Of a stretch of 23,102 nucleotides of DNA, positions 7,721 to 14,512 are shown one piece after another. Made by a program: the position numbers and the translations under genes. How positions within the stretch are numbered: the first letter of the stretch is position 1; each line of letters starts with the position of its first letter. The notes under the pieces were generated by a model that searched no databases, had not been told where the DNA came from, and was given only the letters and a program-made list of their open reading frames with translations. Source of the stretch: Olsenella sp. (GTDB lineage: Bacteria > Actinomycetota > Coriobacteriia > Coriobacteriales > Atopobiaceae); assembly GCA_015062715.1 (NCBI GenBank), contig SUUD01000006.1, forward strand, positions 1 to 23,102. The letters are read 5' to 3'.

Positions 7721-9166
7721 ATGGCCTCCACACTGCTGCTCGACTGCTCCTCCGGCATCGCGGGCGACATGCTCGTCGCTTCGCTTCTCGACCTCGGCGC
7801 GAGCGAGCTTGGCCTCAGGGCGGCCCTCGACAGCCTCAGGCGTGCCGGCCTGGGAGACTTCGACGTGGTCATCAGCCGGGTCAACAAGAACGGGATCGAC
7901 GCCTGCGACTTCGACGTGGTCCTCGACGAGGAGCACCAGACCCATGACCATGACATGGCATGGCTGCATCCCGAGGACCCCACGCAGGCACTCGGCCACG
8001 AGCACGAGCATGGTCATGAGCACGGGCACGACCATGGGCACGGACACGGACATGACCACGAGCACGGCCACGACCATGGCCACGATCACGAGCACGGCCA
8101 CCATCACGATCACCACGAGCACCGCACGCTCGCAGACGTGCTTGCCATCCTCGAGCCGTCCGACCTCTCGCGCCGTGCGCGCGACATCGCCGAAAACACG
8201 TTCCGTATCCTCGCCGCGGCCGAGGCGACGGCGCATGGCACCACGCCCGATGCGGTCCACTTCCATGAGGTCGGCGCCATCGACTCGGTCGTGGACATCG
8301 CCGCCGCGGCCTTCTGCCTCGACAACCTCGACGTCGAGCGCGTCATCGTCGAGGACCTCGCCGAGGGCAAGGGCACCATACGCTGCGCCCACGGCATGAT
8401 GCCCATCCCCGTTCCCGCCGTCATGGCGGTGTGCGAGGCCCACGGGATCACCCTGCGCAGCACGGGCGTGCACGGCGAGCTCGTCACGCCCACGGGCGCC
8501 GCGCTCGTCGCGGCGATCAGGACCGATAACACCGCACCCGAGCGCTACACGGTCAAGGCCTGCGGCATCGGCGCGGGGAAGCGCGACTACGCCTGCCCCG
8601 GCATCGTCCGCGCGCTGCTGCTCGACGAGAGCGTGAGCACGCAGGGCGTCCTGTCTGGCCCCCGCCCCCTCTCGACGCCCGCGGCGCCACGCCCCGATGC
8701 CGGCGAGACGATCTGGAAGGTCGAGTGCGACATCGATGACGTGACGGGAGAGGCGCTGGGGCATGTCATCGACCGCCTCATGTCCGTCGGCGCCCGCGAG
8801 GCGCACTGCCTGCCGCTCGTCACGAAGAAGGGCCGGCCCGCCTGGCAGCTCCAGGCGATCTGCACGGCCGACATGCTCGCCGAGGTCGAGTCGGTCATCT
8901 TCGAGGACACGACGACCATCGGCATCCGCCGCCAGGCGATGGAGCGCACGGTGCTCGACCGCCGGCAGGTGACCGTGCACACGTCGCTGGGAGACGCCCG
9001 TGCCAAGGAGGTCATCCTGCCCAATGGCTGCCACCGCACCTACCCCGAGCACGATGACGTGGCACGGCTCGCGGAGCGCGCGGGCGTGGGTTACCAGGAC
9101 GCCCTCCAGGCCGTCACCGCCGCCTGCGCCGAGCGCGGGCATGGCCCCTCGCGCCGCCGGAAGTAA
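7721..9166 (+). CDS. larC: LarC: nickel insertion enzyme (pyridinium bisthiocarboxylate mononucleotide nickel chelatase)
   Basis: CTP-dependent enzyme that inserts nickel into the pincer nucleotide, 481 aa. The N-terminal domain opens with LLLDCSSGIAGDMLVASLLDLGA and includes VHFHEVGAIDSVVDIAA. The C-terminal LarC2 domain carries ECDIDDVTGEALGHVIDRL and ends with the family's typical tail. Residues ~93-134 hold about 23 His in 42 residues (HGHDH-type repeats), a likely nickel-storage linker between the domains. In Lactobacillus plantarum LarC is made by programmed frameshifting of larC1/larC2; here the frame is continuous. The start is the ATG 4 bases after larB; the upstream in-frame extension overlaps larB and is rejected. 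Confidence 0.94.
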   Translation: MASTLLLDCSSGIAGDMLVASLLDLGASELGLRAALDSLRRAGLGDFDVVISRVNKNGIDACDFDVVLDEEHQTHDHDMAWLHPEDPTQALGHEHEHGHEHGHDHGHGHGHDHEHGHDHGHDHEHGHHHDHHEHRTLADVLAILEPSDLSRRARDIAENTFRILAAAEATAHGTTPDAVHFHEVGAIDSVVDIAAAAFCLDNLDVERVIVEDLAEGKGTIRCAHGMMPIPVPAVMAVCEAHGITLRSTGVHGELVTPTGAALVAAIRTDNTAPERYTVKACGIGAGKRDYACPGIVRALLLDESVSTQGVLSGPRPLSTPAAPRPDAGETIWKVECDIDDVTGEALGHVIDRLMSVGAREAHCLPLVTKKGRPAWQLQAICTADMLAEVESVIFEDTTTIGIRRQAMERTVLDRRQVTVHTSLGDARAKEVILPNGCHRTYPEHDDVARLAERAGVGYQDALQAVTAACAERGHGPSRRRK

Positions 9167-9169
9167 GGC

Positions 9170-9183
9170 GGCCGGAAACGGCC
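9170..9183. terminator. Small hairpin between convergent larC and cyclophilin genes
   Basis: GGCCG-GAAA-CGGCC forms a 5-bp stem with a GNRA-type tetraloop in the 21-base gap between the two stops. There is no T-tract, so termination function is weakly supported. Confidence 0.3.
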
Positions 9184-9187
9184 CCCG

Positions 9188-9862
9188 CTAGTCCACCAGC
9201 GTGATCGACGTGATGCGTGGCTGGTTCTCGGGGGCGACCGTGCCGTTCTCGTCCTCGACCGGGGTGTTCTCGGCGATGGCGTCAACGACCTCCATGCCGC
9301 TCGTCACGCGCCCGAAGGCGGCGTAGTTGCCGTCGAGGGACTCCGCGTCCTGGTGCATGATGAAGAACTGCGAGCTGGCTGAGTCGGGATCCTGGCTACG
9401 CGCCATCGAGATGACCCCGCGCTTGTGCTGGATGGGGTTCATGATGCCGTTGGCCGAGAACTCGCCGGTGATGGTGGTGCTGGAGCCGCCGGTGCCGTTG
9501 CCCAGGGGGTCGCCGCCCTGGATCATGAAGCCGGCGATGATGCGGTGGAAGGTGAGCCCGTCGTAGAAGCCGTCCTCGACCAGGTGGCAGAAGTTGCTCA
9601 CCGTGATGGGCGCGGCGTTGGCGTTGACCTCGACCTCGATCTGGCCATAGCCCTCGACGTCGATGACGACGTGGTGGATGCCCGTGGCGTACGGGTCCTC
9701 ATCGCCCGTCGTGGCCACCTGATCGGTCGCTGCCTGATCGGCTGCCTGCTCGTCCCCCGCAGAGGAGGTGGCCTCGGTGCCACCGCCGCAGCCCGGAAGC
9801 AGGATGATGGCGAGGATGGCGGCAAAGAGGCCAATCCACCAGAACGTGCGCTTTGAAGACAT
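9188..9862 (-). CDS. Lipoprotein cyclophilin-type peptidyl-prolyl cis-trans isomerase
   Basis: Extracytoplasmic proline isomerase/foldase, 224 aa. The N-terminus is a signal peptide: positive MSSKR, then a hydrophobic stretch to residue 22, then LLPGC with lipidated Cys25 (Pro at -2 is slightly atypical for a lipobox). A Gly/Ala/Asp/Gln-rich tether runs to about residue 60. The cyclophilin domain follows, with FHRIIAGFMIQGGDP, the SSQFFIMH motif and YAAFGRVTSGMEVVD. The ATG at 9862 has GGAGG 4 bases upstream. It converges on larC and is separated from the catabolic locus upstream by a strong terminator-like hairpin, so it is probably independently transcribed. Confidence 0.92.
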   Translation of the reverse strand: MSSKRTFWWIGLFAAILAIILLPGCGGGTEATSSAGDEQAADQAATDQVATTGDEDPYATGIHHVVIDVEGYGQIEVEVNANAAPITVSNFCHLVEDGFYDGLTFHRIIAGFMIQGGDPLGNGTGGSSTTITGEFSANGIMNPIQHKRGVISMARSQDPDSASSQFFIMHQDAESLDGNYAAFGRVTSGMEVVDAIAENTPVEDENGTVAPENQPRITSITLVD

Positions 9863-9903
9863 GAATCCTCCCTTGGTCTTGGTGAGTCGCAGACCACTCT
9901 AGC

Positions 9904-9973
9904 AAAAGACGGCGAAGCGCCACTCCCCGGGAAGGCGTTCCAGACGAAACACGTTCCCGGGGAGTGGCGCTTC
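9904..9973 (-). terminator. Strong hairpin terminator after the YjbQ gene
   Basis: There is a perfect 20-base inverted repeat: left arm 9914-9933 (GAAGCGCCACTCCCCGGGAA), right arm 9954-9973, and a 20-base loop. On the minus strand it starts 13 bases after the YjbQ stop and is followed by GCCGTCTTTTGC, a short U-tract. It most likely ends the long catabolic transcript before the cyclophilin gene. The stem is unusually long for a simple terminator. Confidence 0.7.
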
Positions 9974-9986
9974 ACGCACGGGAGGG

Positions 9987-10415
9987 CTACTCGCCGATGA
10001 CCTCCACGAAGACCTTGCGCTTCTGGGGCCCGTCGAACTCCACGAGGTAGATGTCCTGGGCACCGCCGCAGACGATCTTCCCGTCGATGAGGGGGAACAT
10101 GCAGCTGTTGCCCACGAGGGTCGACTTGAGGTGTCCCTGCGAGTTGTTGCCCGTGGCGCCATAGCTGGGCAGGAAGTGCGCATGGGCGTACGGGGCGTTG
10201 AGCGGGACCATCTCCTCGAGCATGGTGGCTATGTCCTTCTCGACGCAGGGAAGGCCCTCGTTCACGATGATGCCGCAGGTGGTATGGGCCGTGATGACGG
10301 CAACGAGGCCGTTCGTCACGCCCGAGGCCTCAGCCGCCGCATGGACGTCGTCGGTGATCTTGATGAACTGGCAGACGCGGTCAGAGAGATAGTACAGCGT
10401 GTCAAGCTTCACCAT
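9987..10415 (-). CDS. YjbQ (UPF0047) family protein
   Basis: Member of the small YjbQ/UPF0047 family (142 aa, the usual 130-140), annotated as 'secondary thiamine-phosphate synthase' from a weak in vitro activity; the true role is unsettled. Family motifs are complete: ITAHTTCGIIVNE, AHFLPSYGATGNNSQGHLKS, VGNSCMFPLIDGKIVCG and QDIYLVEFDGPQKRKVFV. The conserved His residues of the presumed metal/active site are present. The ATG lies three bases after the stop of the amidohydrolase gene, with a GGGGGAG ribosome-binding site inside that gene's end, so translation is probably coupled. The context suggests a role in the same catabolic pathway rather than thiamine synthesis. Confidence 0.92.
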   Translation of the reverse strand: MVKLDTLYYLSDRVCQFIKITDDVHAAAEASGVTNGLVAVITAHTTCGIIVNEGLPCVEKDIATMLEEMVPLNAPYAHAHFLPSYGATGNNSQGHLKSTLVGNSCMFPLIDGKIVCGGAQDIYLVEFDGPQKRKVFVEVIGE

Positions 10416-10418
10416 GGT

Positions 10419-11267
10419 CTACTCCCCCTCCCCAATGAACCTGAGGGCGTTGCCGCCCAGAACCGCCTCGAGGGCGTCTGCCGGAAGCCCCAGCGCCTCG
10501 ATGCCGCGCTTGATCTTGAAGGCGCGGAACCGCGGGGTGTTGGACGCAAACATGACCTGGTTCATGAAGCTGCGCTGGAACCACAGCGGTCCCATGTCGA
10601 CCTTGAACAGGCGCTCCATGGACTCCTCGGGAGAGTCGAGGTAGAGCACCGAGGTGTCCGTGTAGGCGTTGGGGTACTTGATCATGAGGGCGACCATCTC
10701 GCGGACCCAGGGCCAGGCAAAGTGTGCGAGGCAGAACTTGATGTTGGGGTGCCTCATGATGGCGGGCTCGATGGAGAGCGGGTGGTTGGGCTCCATGGGG
10801 GCGTTGGGCTCCCAGGAGAGGCCCGCGTCGAAGTAGATGGGCTTGCCCAGCTGCTCGCAGAGGTCGTAGAGGGGGTCCATGCAGGCGTCGGTGGCATGGA
10901 AGCCCTGCTTGGCGGGGTGGAAGTGGGCGCCCTTGGCGCCAAGCTCGGTGAAGGCGCGCTCGAGGACCTCGACGGCGTCGTCGCGATGCGGGTCGACGCT
11001 CGCAAAGTTGACGAAGCGGTCCGGGTGGTCGGCCACGATCTTGGCGACCTGCTCGTTGGTGGCAAACCAGCCGCCGCAGGTGGTGGTGACGTCGAGCGGC
11101 ATGAGGAACTTCTTGTCGACGTTGCCGTAGTTCATCTCGACGAAGATCTCGTCGTAGTCCATGGGACCCATGAGGCCCATCCCGAAGTTCCTCTCGTAGA
11201 ACGAGAACTCGTCCTCGTCATAGATCGCCTTGTAGCAGAGGGGATGGACGTAGGAGTCGATGACCAT
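10419..11267 (-). CDS. Amidohydrolase-2 (TIM-barrel) family protein with altered metal site
   Basis: Amidohydrolase-2 family protein, 282 aa; the family includes decarboxylases, lactonases and hydrolases. Visible landmarks are the N-terminal IDSYVHP, GAHFHPAKQG (His115/His117), CLAHFAWPW (His182) and FASNTPRF near 243. The canonical DxHxH is here D-S-Y-V-H and the late GSD-type Asp is Asn243, so two usual ligand positions appear substituted. The ATG at 11267 has AAGGAGGTG 4 bases upstream. It is downstream of two PfkB kinases and directly precedes yjbQ. Substrate unknown; it may process a lactone or a carboxylated sugar derivative of the pathway. Confidence 0.88.
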   Translation of the reverse strand: MVIDSYVHPLCYKAIYDEDEFSFYERNFGMGLMGPMDYDEIFVEMNYGNVDKKFLMPLDVTTTCGGWFATNEQVAKIVADHPDRFVNFASVDPHRDDAVEVLERAFTELGAKGAHFHPAKQGFHATDACMDPLYDLCEQLGKPIYFDAGLSWEPNAPMEPNHPLSIEPAIMRHPNIKFCLAHFAWPWVREMVALMIKYPNAYTDTSVLYLDSPEESMERLFKVDMGPLWFQRSFMNQVMFASNTPRFRAFKIKRGIEALGLPADALEAVLGGNALRFIGEGE

Positions 11268-11315
11268 GGGGCACCTCCTTTTTCTCGTTTTGCGCGGCAT
11301 GTGGCCGCGTCCTTG

Positions 11316-12119
11316 TTAGTAGGGCTCGAACTTGGTGATGACCTTGCTGGAGAGCTCGGCGCCACGGCGCTGGCAGCTGGGGATGTCGTCACCGTTGAGG
11401 ATGCCGTACGTGAAGCCTGCGATGTAGGAGTCGCCCGCGCCCACGGTGTTGACGACCTCGCAGGGCACGATGCCGCACTCGTAGTAGTTCTCGCCGTCAT
11501 AGGAGACCGAGCCGTCCTCGCCGCGCGTGGCGGTCACGATCTTGGGACCGAACGACTGGACGTGGGCGATCCACTCCTTGGTGGGCTCGATGGGCCCGTC
11601 ATAGCTCATGAAGACGTAGTCCACGTAGGGGAAGTAGTCCTCGCAGTGGTACTCGGGGTCGCGCGAGAAGACCGAGAAGTCCATGACGACCTCGACGCCG
11701 GCCTCGTGCCAGGCCTTGAGGTGCCCGAGGACGTTGCCGAAGAGGTCGGTGTGGAGCATGTCATGGCCCTTGACGAACTCGAACTCCTCGGGCGTGAGGG
11801 CGTAGTCGGCCATGACGCCCTCGATCTCCTCGAGGTGGACGCGGTCGGTGCCGTTCTTGAGGCCCATGAGCATGACGCAGGTGTCGCCCTCCTCGGTACG
11901 AAGATGCGAGACGTCGATGCCCTCGGCGGACAGGGCCTCGCGCATCTTTGCGCCATACTCGTCGGTGCCCACGACCGAGACGGCCGAGACGTCCACGCCC
12001 ATGCGGGCCAGGTGGACGCCCCAGTCGATGCCGTTGCCCGTGGGATAGAACTTGCCCAGGTCCTTGTAGACGTCGGCGCAGCAGAAGCCCACCGCGCAGA
12101 CGCGCTTGTCAGTTGCCAT
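11316..12119 (-). CDS. PfkB-family sugar kinase, FrlD/FraD-like (copy 1)
   Basis: ATP-dependent ribokinase-type kinase, 267 aa, close in length to E. coli fructoselysine 6-kinase FrlD (about 261). The N-terminal GFCCADVYKDL and the stretch ARMGVDVSAVSVVGTDEYG, followed by EGVMADYALTPEEFEFV, resemble FrlD's EGVMADFALSEEDYAWL. The C-terminal signature NTVGAGDSYIAGF contains the catalytic base Asp230. Where the other copy has GGN, this one has TGNGIDWG, suggesting a different sugar pocket. The start is the ATG at 12119 with AAGGGGAGAGGC upstream; upstream in-frame residues come from an intergenic repeat. Probably phosphorylates a ketosamine or related sugar conjugate. Confidence 0.88.
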   Translation of the reverse strand: MATDKRVCAVGFCCADVYKDLGKFYPTGNGIDWGVHLARMGVDVSAVSVVGTDEYGAKMREALSAEGIDVSHLRTEEGDTCVMLMGLKNGTDRVHLEEIEGVMADYALTPEEFEFVKGHDMLHTDLFGNVLGHLKAWHEAGVEVVMDFSVFSRDPEYHCEDYFPYVDYVFMSYDGPIEPTKEWIAHVQSFGPKIVTATRGEDGSVSYDGENYYECGIVPCEVVNTVGAGDSYIAGFTYGILNGDDIPSCQRRGAELSSKVITKFEPY

Positions 12120-12136
12120 GCCTCTCCCCTTCACTC

Positions 12137-12239
12137 GATGGCGGCGCGGTGACACGGCTCGCTCCGCGCTCGGCTTCGCCTCGCTCGCTCGCTGCGCTCG
12201 CGAGTCGCTCGCCCATGTCACCGCGCCGCATTGGCCATC
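12137..12239. repeat. Palindromic intergenic element sharing its core with the 6054-6205 element
   Basis: The left arm 12137-12154 (GATGGCGGCGCGGTGACA) pairs with the right arm 12216-12239 (TGTCACCGCGCC...GCCATC) with one small bulge. The centre reads CTCCGCGCTCG, CTTCGC, TCGCTCGCTC, GCTGCGC, GAGTCGC in the same order as the core of the element at 6111-6152, although the arms are unrelated. It is the first part of a 336-base non-coding gap (12120-12455) between the two kinase genes. Confidence 0.75.
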
Positions 12240-12262
12240 AGAACGATCCTCGCCCTCACACA

Positions 12263-12362
12263 CATACTTGAATGTAAGTCCGAGCCCGCTGCCCGCCGGC
12301 TCCTGGGCCCACGGGCATACTTGGGTGTAAGTCCGAGCCTGCTGCCCGCCGGCTCCTGGGGC
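12263..12362. repeat. Two-copy 47-base tandem direct repeat
   Basis: Copy 1 is 12263-12309 and copy 2 is 12316-12362, period 53, identical at about 44 of 47 positions; both begin CATACTTG and run through GTAAGTCCGAGCC to CCGGCTCCTGGG. The 3' part plus the following CCACGGG matches, in inverted orientation, the last ~21 bases of the adjacent kinase gene (12468-12488). This fills the middle of the 12120-12455 gap. No gene or promoter is evident. Confidence 0.8.
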
Positions 12363-12383
12363 CATGGACAGCGGATCCAGAAT

Positions 12384-12449
12384 GGCCCCTGACCCTTTGT
12401 TTTCGCGACCTTCGCGAAGCGCGGGAGCGAAGGCAAAGGATCAGGGGCC
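12384..12449 (-). terminator. 16-bp-stem hairpin just after the second PfkB gene
   Basis: GGCCCCTGACCCTTTG (12384-12399) and CAAAGGATCAGGGGCC (12434-12449) pair at 15 of 16 positions around a loop that itself contains TTCGCGAAGCGC-type palindromes. It begins 6 bases after the kinase stop on the minus strand. No T-tract follows, so it may protect or pause the transcript rather than end it. Confidence 0.55.
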
Positions 12450-12455
12450 CTGGGA

Positions 12456-13325
12456 TTAGTACTGGTACCCGTGGCCCCAGGAGCCGTCCACGGCGCAGCA
12501 GACCTCGGACGCGAAGTGGGAGGCGAACTCGAGGCCGGCGGTGTAGGCGTCCTCGTCGGTCATGCCCTTCTTCTTGCAGTCGATCGACTTGACCAGGAAG
12601 GAGGTGAGGAACGAGTCGCCGGCACCCATGGCGTCCTTCATGTCGGTCACGGGGACGGACTCCTGACGGTAGAAGCGCGTGCCGTCGTAGGCATAGCAGC
12701 CCTCGATGCCGCGGGTGGCGCTGACCCACTTGGGGCCAAGCTCGTGGACCTTGACCAGGCGCTCGTTCATCTCCTCGTGCGTGAGGCCCGAGGCCGAGAA
12801 GAACGCGTAGGTCACGTTGGGGGCGACCTCCTCGTAGTACTCCCAGGGGGAGTCGTCCGAGAAGTCGAAGGACAGGTCGATGCCCGCCGCGTGGATCTTG
12901 GGGAGCTGGCGCTCCATGTAGCAGTAGTTGCCGGAGTGGACGACGTCGAACTGCTTGAGGTACTCGAGGTCGAAGCGGTCGAGCACGAAGCTGGTCTCGC
13001 CACGGATGCCGCCGGCGTTGTAGTCGCCCCAGAGGCGGTCGCCATCCTCGGCGATCGAGACGCAGGAGAAGCCGTTGGCGCCCAGCAGCTGCTTGCACTT
13101 GAGGGTCTCGACGCCCTCCTCGTGCAGGGCCTCGATCACGCGCTCGGCGCGATCGTCGCTGCCGAAGTAGCCCATGTAGGCGGCGCGGCGCACGCCGGCC
13201 TTCTTGGAATAGACGGCGAAGTTGACGCAGTTGCCGCCGGGGAACTCGGTGCGGATGTGCTCGTACACATCTACGACGTTGTCACCAAAGCCGCAGACGG
13301 AGACGTCAAGGTCGGTGAATTCCAT
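12456..13325 (-). CDS. PfkB-family sugar kinase, FrlD-like (copy 2)
   Basis: ATP-dependent sugar kinase, 289 aa. The opening GFGDNVVDVYEH followed by EFPGGNCVNFAVYSKKAG closely parallels FrlD of E. coli (GDNCVDIYPQ, SGGNAVNVAVYC), including the GGN substrate motif. LWGDYNAGG, FDVVHSGNY and DLSFDFSDDSPWEYY also follow the FrlD pattern. The ATP/catalytic signature is DAMGAGDSFLTSF with base Asp237. The ATG at 13325 has AAGGGAG 5 bases upstream. It lies directly downstream of the SIS deglycase, as expected for fructosamine 6-phosphorylation before deglycation. Of the two kinases this is the better candidate for the genuine FrlD role. Confidence 0.9.
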   Translation of the reverse strand: MEFTDLDVSVCGFGDNVVDVYEHIRTEFPGGNCVNFAVYSKKAGVRRAAYMGYFGSDDRAERVIEALHEEGVETLKCKQLLGANGFSCVSIAEDGDRLWGDYNAGGIRGETSFVLDRFDLEYLKQFDVVHSGNYCYMERQLPKIHAAGIDLSFDFSDDSPWEYYEEVAPNVTYAFFSASGLTHEEMNERLVKVHELGPKWVSATRGIEGCYAYDGTRFYRQESVPVTDMKDAMGAGDSFLTSFLVKSIDCKKKGMTDEDAYTAGLEFASHFASEVCCAVDGSWGHGYQY

Positions 13326-13342
13326 TGCTGCTCCCTTCGCAT

Positions 13343-13439
13343 GAGCCAAAGGGGACGTTTCCCTTTGGCTCGTTCCTAAAACGGAATGGACGTCTGTCCC
13401 CCTTGGCTCAGAGCCAAAGGGAAACGTCCCCCCTGGCTC
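13343..13439. repeat. Nested double-hairpin palindromic element
   Basis: A 29-base sequence at 13343-13371 recurs in inverted orientation at 13411-13439 with 27 of 29 matches. Each arm is itself a hairpin: AGCCAAAGGG-GACGTTT-CCCTTTGGCT in the left arm. Smaller palindromes (CCTTGGCTC-A-GAGCCAAAGG at 13401-13420) lie at the inner boundary. It fills nearly all of the 117-base gap between the SIS and kinase genes, so it would be transcribed in an operon mRNA. Confidence 0.8.
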
Positions 13440-13442
13440 CCC

Positions 13443-14411
13443 CTAGTACTGGACCTTGCCCATGTAGCGACGGTAGTCGGGGTCGTGGTCGAAGACCTTG
13501 CCGCGGGCCGCGCGCAGGGTGACGTTCATCTCGTAGAACAGGATGGGGTCGAGGTACGGGCGGACGGACTCGTCGATGACGTCCATGCCGTACTCGAGGG
13601 CGTCGAGCACCATGAGGGTGTCGGTGTGGGTCTCGAGGAAGGCGAGGGCGCGCTCGTCCATCATGCGGTTGACGCCGGAGCCCATCTGCAGGAAGTAGAA
13701 GACGCCGTCCTCGGTGCACTCGAACGGGCCGTGGAAGTACTCGCCGGAGTGGATGTAGCAGCAGTTCTGCCACTGCATCTCCTGCAGGGAGCAGATCGCG
13801 AAGCCGTAGGTCTGGCTAAAGGCGGGGCCGGAGCCCAGGATGTAGAGGAACTCGTGCTCCTTGCACAGGGCGGCGAAGCGCTCGCCCAGCTCGGCGTCGC
13901 ACTTGGCCTTGGCGGCGACCAGGATGGGGTCCATCTTGGCGATGCCCTCGACCAGGGCGTCGTAGATGTCGAGGCCCTCCTGGGCGCGGATGAGCTCGGC
14001 GGCGAGCATCAGGCTGAAGGCAGCGGGCTTCTCGGACTGCGGCGTGGCGTCCTCCCAGACGTACACCCAGCAGGGCCACTCGCCGGAGTCGATGCGCGAT
14101 CCGGCGTTGTTGGTCATGGCGATGACGGCGGCGCCGCGGGACTTGGCGAGCGTGGCGGCGTCATAGTTCTCGGGGGTGTTGCCCGAGTGGCTGCAGGTGA
14201 TGACGAGGCTGTCCTCACCCAGCTTGGCGGGCGGCATGAGGCAGAACTCGCGGCCGGTGTAGAAGGCCGAGACGATGCCGGCGCTCTGGGCGTTGACCAG
14301 GTAGCTGGCGGGGATCATGTCGATCATCGAGCCGCCGCAGGCAACCCAGTAGACCTGCTTGATGGTGCCCTTCTCGGCGAGGACGGCGTCAATGAGTTCC
14401 TTGGGGGTCAT
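13443..14411 (-). CDS. SIS-domain protein, FrlB/FraB-like fructosamine-6-phosphate deglycase
   Basis: Predicted to cleave a 6-phosphorylated Amadori compound to glucose-6-phosphate plus a free amine or amino acid. The 322-aa protein contains two SIS domains. Family-like features are VYWVACGGS (20-28), SAFYTGREFC (48-57), the phosphosugar loop CSHSGNTPE (73-81), and the active-site stretch CCYIHSGEYFHGPFE (Glu224, His227). The tail HDPDYRRYMGKVQY mirrors E. coli FrlB's HNPDERRYYGGLVEY. The ATG at 14411 has AAGGAGA 5 bases upstream. It sits between two FrlC-like isomerases and two FrlD-like kinases, which supports the assignment; the amine moiety is unknown. Confidence 0.9.
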   Translation of the reverse strand: MTPKELIDAVLAEKGTIKQVYWVACGGSMIDMIPASYLVNAQSAGIVSAFYTGREFCLMPPAKLGEDSLVITCSHSGNTPENYDAATLAKSRGAAVIAMTNNAGSRIDSGEWPCWVYVWEDATPQSEKPAAFSLMLAAELIRAQEGLDIYDALVEGIAKMDPILVAAKAKCDAELGERFAALCKEHEFLYILGSGPAFSQTYGFAICSLQEMQWQNCCYIHSGEYFHGPFECTEDGVFYFLQMGSGVNRMMDERALAFLETHTDTLMVLDALEYGMDVIDESVRPYLDPILFYEMNVTLRAARGKVFDHDPDYRRYMGKVQY

Positions 14412-14460
14412 GCTTTTCTCCTTTTCTTCTCTGGCGCCTGTGCGCCACCTGTACCCTTGC

Positions 14461-14508
14461 GGGGTCGGAGCACCCGACAATCTGACAAATGCTCCGGCCC
14501 CTTGTCAG
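14461..14508 (-). terminator. Overlapping hairpins between isomerase B and SIS genes
   Basis: GGGGTCGGAGCA (14461-14472) pairs with TGCTCCGGCCCC (14490-14501) at 11 of 12 positions. CTGACAA (14482-14488) can instead pair with TTGTCAG (14502-14508), so two mutually exclusive stems exist, an attenuator-like arrangement. It begins 4 bases after the isomerase stop on the minus strand. There is no T-tract. Confidence 0.5.
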
Positions 14509-14512
14509 CTAT

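Noticed and set aside
7721..9166. Programmed frameshift in larC
   Set aside because: The reading frame is continuous through both LarC domains, so no frameshift is needed.
10131..12152. 673-codon plus-strand open frame
   Set aside because: It is antisense to YjbQ, the amidohydrolase and the kinase, all of which have complete family motifs and ribosome-binding sites; the antisense protein has none.
12263..12362. Possible CRISPR repeats
   Set aside because: Only two copies, 47 bases long with a 6-base gap rather than a ~30-base spacer; a tandem duplication fits better. No cas genes are present.
12256..13098. Minus-strand open frame running through the 12.3 kb repeat region
   Set aside because: It is out of frame with the PfkB gene it overlaps, and its tail is simply translated repeat sequence.
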